Assembly (NCBI GenBank): GCA_016742125.1
Contig: JACVCM010000111.1
Location: forward strand, 1-8,420
Direction: 5' to 3'
DNA from: Sphingomonadaceae bacterium
GTDB lineage: Bacteria; Pseudomonadota; Alphaproteobacteria; Sphingomonadales; Sphingomonadaceae
Length of the DNA: 8,420 nucleotides
Position 1 is the first letter of the stretch. Each line of letters begins with the position of its first letter. Of this stretch, positions 6,793 through 8,420 are shown piece after piece. The notes below the pieces were generated by a model. The model did no database searches, was not told the origin of the DNA, and was given only the letters and a program-made list of their open reading frames with translations. Both the position numbers and the translations under genes were made by a program.

Positions 6793-7638
6793 ATGACAAT
6801 CGAAACGGTCTCGACCAACCGCGCTTTTGGCGGGGTGCAGGGCGTCTACCGGCACCATTCCACTGCGACCGGCACCAATATGACCTTTTCGGTCTATGTT
6901 CCGCCACATGACGAAGGTGCGAAATTGCCTGTGGTCTGGTATCTTTCGGGCCTCACCTGCACACATGCCAATGTCACAGAGAAAGGCGAGTATCGGCGCG
7001 CTTGCGCTGAGCATGGCTTGATCTTCGTCGCGCCCGATACCAGTCCACGCGGCGATGGCGTGCCCGACGATCCGGAGGGCGCCTATGATTTCGGGCTTGG
7101 TGCCGGTTTCTACGTCAATGCACTCGCTGAACCCTGGGCCGAACATTATCGAATGCGCGGCTATATCGAAAGCGAACTGCCACAACTGCTCGCGGACAAT
7201 TTTCCCGCCGACATGTCGGCCCAGGGGATCATGGGTCATTCGATGGGGGGTCACGGCGCGCTGACCATCAGTTTGCGCAACCCGGGGCGTTACAAAGCGA
7301 CATCCGCCTTTGCGCCAATCGTGTCGCCGATAAACTGCCCTTGGGGGCAAAAGGCGCTTGGCGGCTATCTAGGTGTGGATCGCAGTCTCTGGGCGGAATA
7401 TGATGCGTGCGCATTGATCGAGTCCGGTGCGCGATTGCCCGATCTGCTCGTCGATCAGGGCGCCGCAGATAATTTCCTGGACGAACAGTTGAAGACGCAC
7501 CTGCTGGAGGAGGTCTGCACTCGGGCAGCACAAAAGGCGACGATCAGAATGCAGCCGGGCTATGATCACAGCTATTATTTCATATCGACATTCATGGCCG
7601 AACATCTCCGATGGCAGGCCGAGCGGTTGAGGGGCTAG
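6793..7638 (+). CDS. frmB: S-formylglutathione hydrolase (esterase D family)
   Basis: Also called fghA. This cytoplasmic alpha/beta hydrolase splits S-formylglutathione into formate and glutathione, completing the pathway begun by FrmA. Its 281 residues match the family length. The nucleophile is S150 in GHSMGGHGAL, the acid D226 in DQGAADNFL, and the base H259 in PGYDHSYYFI. LPVVWYLSGLTCTHANVTEKG (about 45–65) is the family's oxyanion and active-site block, and APDTSPRGDGVPDD follows at about 81–94. ATG 6793 is the only reasonable start, since an in-frame TGA (6766) lies upstream with no other ATG between. No good Shine-Dalgarno precedes it. A 7-codon ORF (6773–6796) ends in TGA overlapping this ATG, so initiation may depend on translational coupling. 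The gene is the last of the frmA–VOC–frmB operon; a short hairpin overlaps its stop codon. Confidence 0.97.
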   Translation: MTIETVSTNRAFGGVQGVYRHHSTATGTNMTFSVYVPPHDEGAKLPVVWYLSGLTCTHANVTEKGEYRRACAEHGLIFVAPDTSPRGDGVPDDPEGAYDFGLGAGFYVNALAEPWAEHYRMRGYIESELPQLLADNFPADMSAQGIMGHSMGGHGALTISLRNPGRYKATSAFAPIVSPINCPWGQKALGGYLGVDRSLWAEYDACALIESGARLPDLLVDQGAADNFLDEQLKTHLLEEVCTRAAQKATIRMQPGYDHSYYFISTFMAEHLRWQAERLRG

Positions 7639-7647
7639 GCAAGCCCC
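7631..7647 (+). other. Hairpin at the frmB stop codon (weak terminator or processing-site candidate)
   Basis: GGGGCT (7631–7636) and AGCCCC (7642–7647) form a perfect G/C-rich 6-bp stem with loop AGGCA. It spans the TAG stop of frmB (7636–7638). No T-run follows (CCGCGTCGCG), so it is not a canonical intrinsic terminator. It may stabilise the mRNA end, or reading may continue into the tRNA gene 29 bases on. Confidence 0.35.
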
Positions 7648-7676
7648 CCGCGTCGCGATAAGGGCAGGCATGACAA

Positions 7677-7750
7677 GCGGGTGTAGCTCAATGGTAGAGC
7701 AGCAGCTTCCCAAGCTGAATACGGGGGTTCGATTCCCCTCACCCGCTCCA
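7677..7750 (+). tRNA. tRNA-Gly, anticodon CCC
   Basis: The 74 bases fold as a cloverleaf including CCA. The acceptor stem GCGGGTG pairs fully with CACCCGC, followed by discriminator T and genome-encoded CCA (7748–7750). The D stem is GCTC/GAGC around AATGGTA. The anticodon arm has loop TTCCCAA with anticodon CCC and a stem GCAGC/GCTGA in which four pairs form and the outermost is G·A. The variable region is ATAC. The T arm is GGGGG-TTCGATT-CCCCT with one G·T pair. It should decode GGG codons. It begins 38 bases after frmB with no clear promoter of its own, so it may be co-transcribed. Its last A is also the first base of the pabB ATG. Confidence 0.97.
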
Positions 7751-8420
7751 TGATTTTCACCGATAGTCCCTTTGTGCTGCTCGATGACGCGCGTGTTGCG
7801 CATGCGTCGTTCGCACGATTATACTCCGAACCAATCCGGACGCTCACCGCGCATTCGGCAGGCGAATTAAGACGCCTGTTCGAGGATTTACGTACCGCTC
7901 GGGCCAATGGGCAGCACGTGGCCGGGTTTCTGGCTTATGACGCGGGTAACGCGCTCCTCCCCCAATTACTGCCACCTCCCGATAACCTATTGGCGTGGTT
8001 TGGAATATTCGAGCAATATCAAGTATTTGAACCGGACGCCATGCCGTCAATCTTGCCCGATGCGGCGGGTGCATGGCTGTCGCCCTTGCAATCCGACATA
8101 TCCCGTGCCGATTACAGCAAGGCTTTTGCCGCCGCGCAGGAGTATATCGCAGCAGGCGACATCTATCAGGCCAACCTTACCTTCCCGCTTTCCGCAGACT
8201 ATGCGGGCGATCCGCTTGCGCTTTACGCCGCGCTCCGCCCGCGTGCCGCGGCGGGGTATGGCGGGGGGGGTCTTACCGAGCGGGAGGCCGATCGTGCCCT
8301 TTTCCCCGAGCGGGGTTTTTGGGGCACAAAACGCCGGGCGGTCCCCCAACCCCCCAAGGGCCGGGGCGGTCCGCCGTCGCGGGGAGAGCGGCGCCACCAC
8401 GGCCCCCCCACCCCACACCG
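7750..8420 (+). CDS. pabB: Aminodeoxychorismate synthase component I (3' partial, degraded tail)
   Basis: The frame from ATG 7750 stays open to the window end (223 codons). PabB, with glutamine amidotransferase PabA, makes 4-amino-4-deoxychorismate from chorismate for folate synthesis in the cytoplasm. SPFVLLDDAR (7–16) resembles PabB N-termini. The block YSKAFAAAQEYIAAGDIYQA (about 122–141) continuing into NLTFPL is the hallmark of the chorismate-binding family, with G136-D137-I-Y-Q. The protein reads well to about residue 172 (YGG). After that it departs from the family: FSPERFF and RPMKGT blocks are faintly present in mixed frames with substitutions and indels, which looks like sequencing error. 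Most of the chorismate-binding domain lies beyond the window. No SD is visible upstream because the preceding bases are the tRNA T arm and acceptor stem. GTG at 7774 is a possible alternative start. Anthranilate synthase TrpE is the main alternative, but the short N-terminal domain favours PabB. Confidence 0.88.
   Translation, partial: MIFTDSPFVLLDDARVAHASFARLYSEPIRTLTAHSAGELRRLFEDLRTARANGQHVAGFLAYDAGNALLPQLLPPPDNLLAWFGIFEQYQVFEPDAMPSILPDAAGAWLSPLQSDISRADYSKAFAAAQEYIAAGDIYQANLTFPLSADYAGDPLALYAALRPRAAAGYGGGGLTEREADRALFPERGFWGTKRRAVPQPPKGRGGPPSRGERRHHGPPTPH
8265..8420. other. Low-quality, G/C-drifted sequence at the window end
   Basis: Base composition shifts sharply: by hand count the last 140 bases are about 76% GC and the last 80 about 82%, and 8378–8420 contains no T. 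Runs such as G8 (8263–8270) and long C runs appear. Protein similarity to PabB breaks up here, with family motifs scattered across frames. This fits base-calling errors at a contig end. Confidence 0.75.

Noticed and set aside
6739..7350. Minus-strand open frame of 203 codons opposite frmB
   Set aside because: It overlaps a certain frmB with an intact catalytic triad and has no family signature of its own.
7639..7676. Dedicated promoter or intrinsic terminator between frmB and the tRNA gene
   Set aside because: Only 38 bases are available; no -35/-10 pair and no T-run after the G/C hairpin could be seen.
8263..8270. G8 run as a phase-variation tract in pabB
   Set aside because: It sits at the onset of the degraded tail, pabB is a housekeeping gene, and the run is better explained by base-calling error (T to G).
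8047..8418. Minus-strand open frames at the window end
   Set aside because: They run opposite pabB and partly within the G/C-drifted tail, which creates false open frames by removing stop codons.

Overview
The window looks like a chromosomal segment of an alphaproteobacterium, most likely a sphingomonad (order Sphingomonadales). This rests on moderately high GC, the style of the proteins, the frmA–VOC–frmB gene order and the tRNA-Gly/pabB junction. The order is an inference and no genus is claimed. Every gene I can support is on the + strand, packed with gaps of about 90 bases or less. There is no IS element, phage gene, CRISPR array or rRNA.

Layout. (1) 1–3469: a two-gene surface or secretion module. 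It has a PapD-like periplasmic chaperone whose 5' end lies outside the window, then a 900-residue usher-like outer-membrane protein ending in SdrD-B-like and carboxypeptidase-regulatory-like beta domains. No pilin-like subunit is in view. (2) 3470–3560: a short intergenic region holding a perfect 16-base palindrome just upstream of the next operon. (3) 3561–5194: a redox pair overlapping by ATGA, made of a four-helix cytochrome b and a Tat-exported, lipobox-bearing molybdopterin oxidoreductase of the sulfite-oxidase fold. Together they probably link the quinone pool to a periplasmic Mo reaction of unknown substrate. (4) 5195–7638: the glutathione-dependent formaldehyde detoxification operon. 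It contains frmA (S-(hydroxymethyl)glutathione dehydrogenase), a small VOC-superfamily protein, and frmB/fghA (S-formylglutathione hydrolase). FrmA oxidises the formaldehyde–glutathione adduct to S-formylglutathione, and FrmB hydrolyses that to formate and glutathione. The VOC protein between them has no assigned role. (5) 7677–7750: tRNA-Gly(CCC) with an encoded CCA. (6) 7750–8420: pabB (aminodeoxychorismate synthase component I), truncated by the window end. Its ATG shares its A with the last base of the tRNA CCA.

The most distinctive signals are the one-base tRNA/pabB overlap, a possible hairpin occluding the frmA ribosome binding site, the metal-ligand-poor VOC protein inside the formaldehyde operon, the divergent usher with a paired-cysteine N-terminal repeat, and the last ~155 bases. 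That tail drifts to extreme G/C with loss of T and looks like poor sequence at a contig end, not biology. I found no convincing wholly new system. The chaperone/usher-like pair is the nearest candidate, because its secreted partner is not visible.
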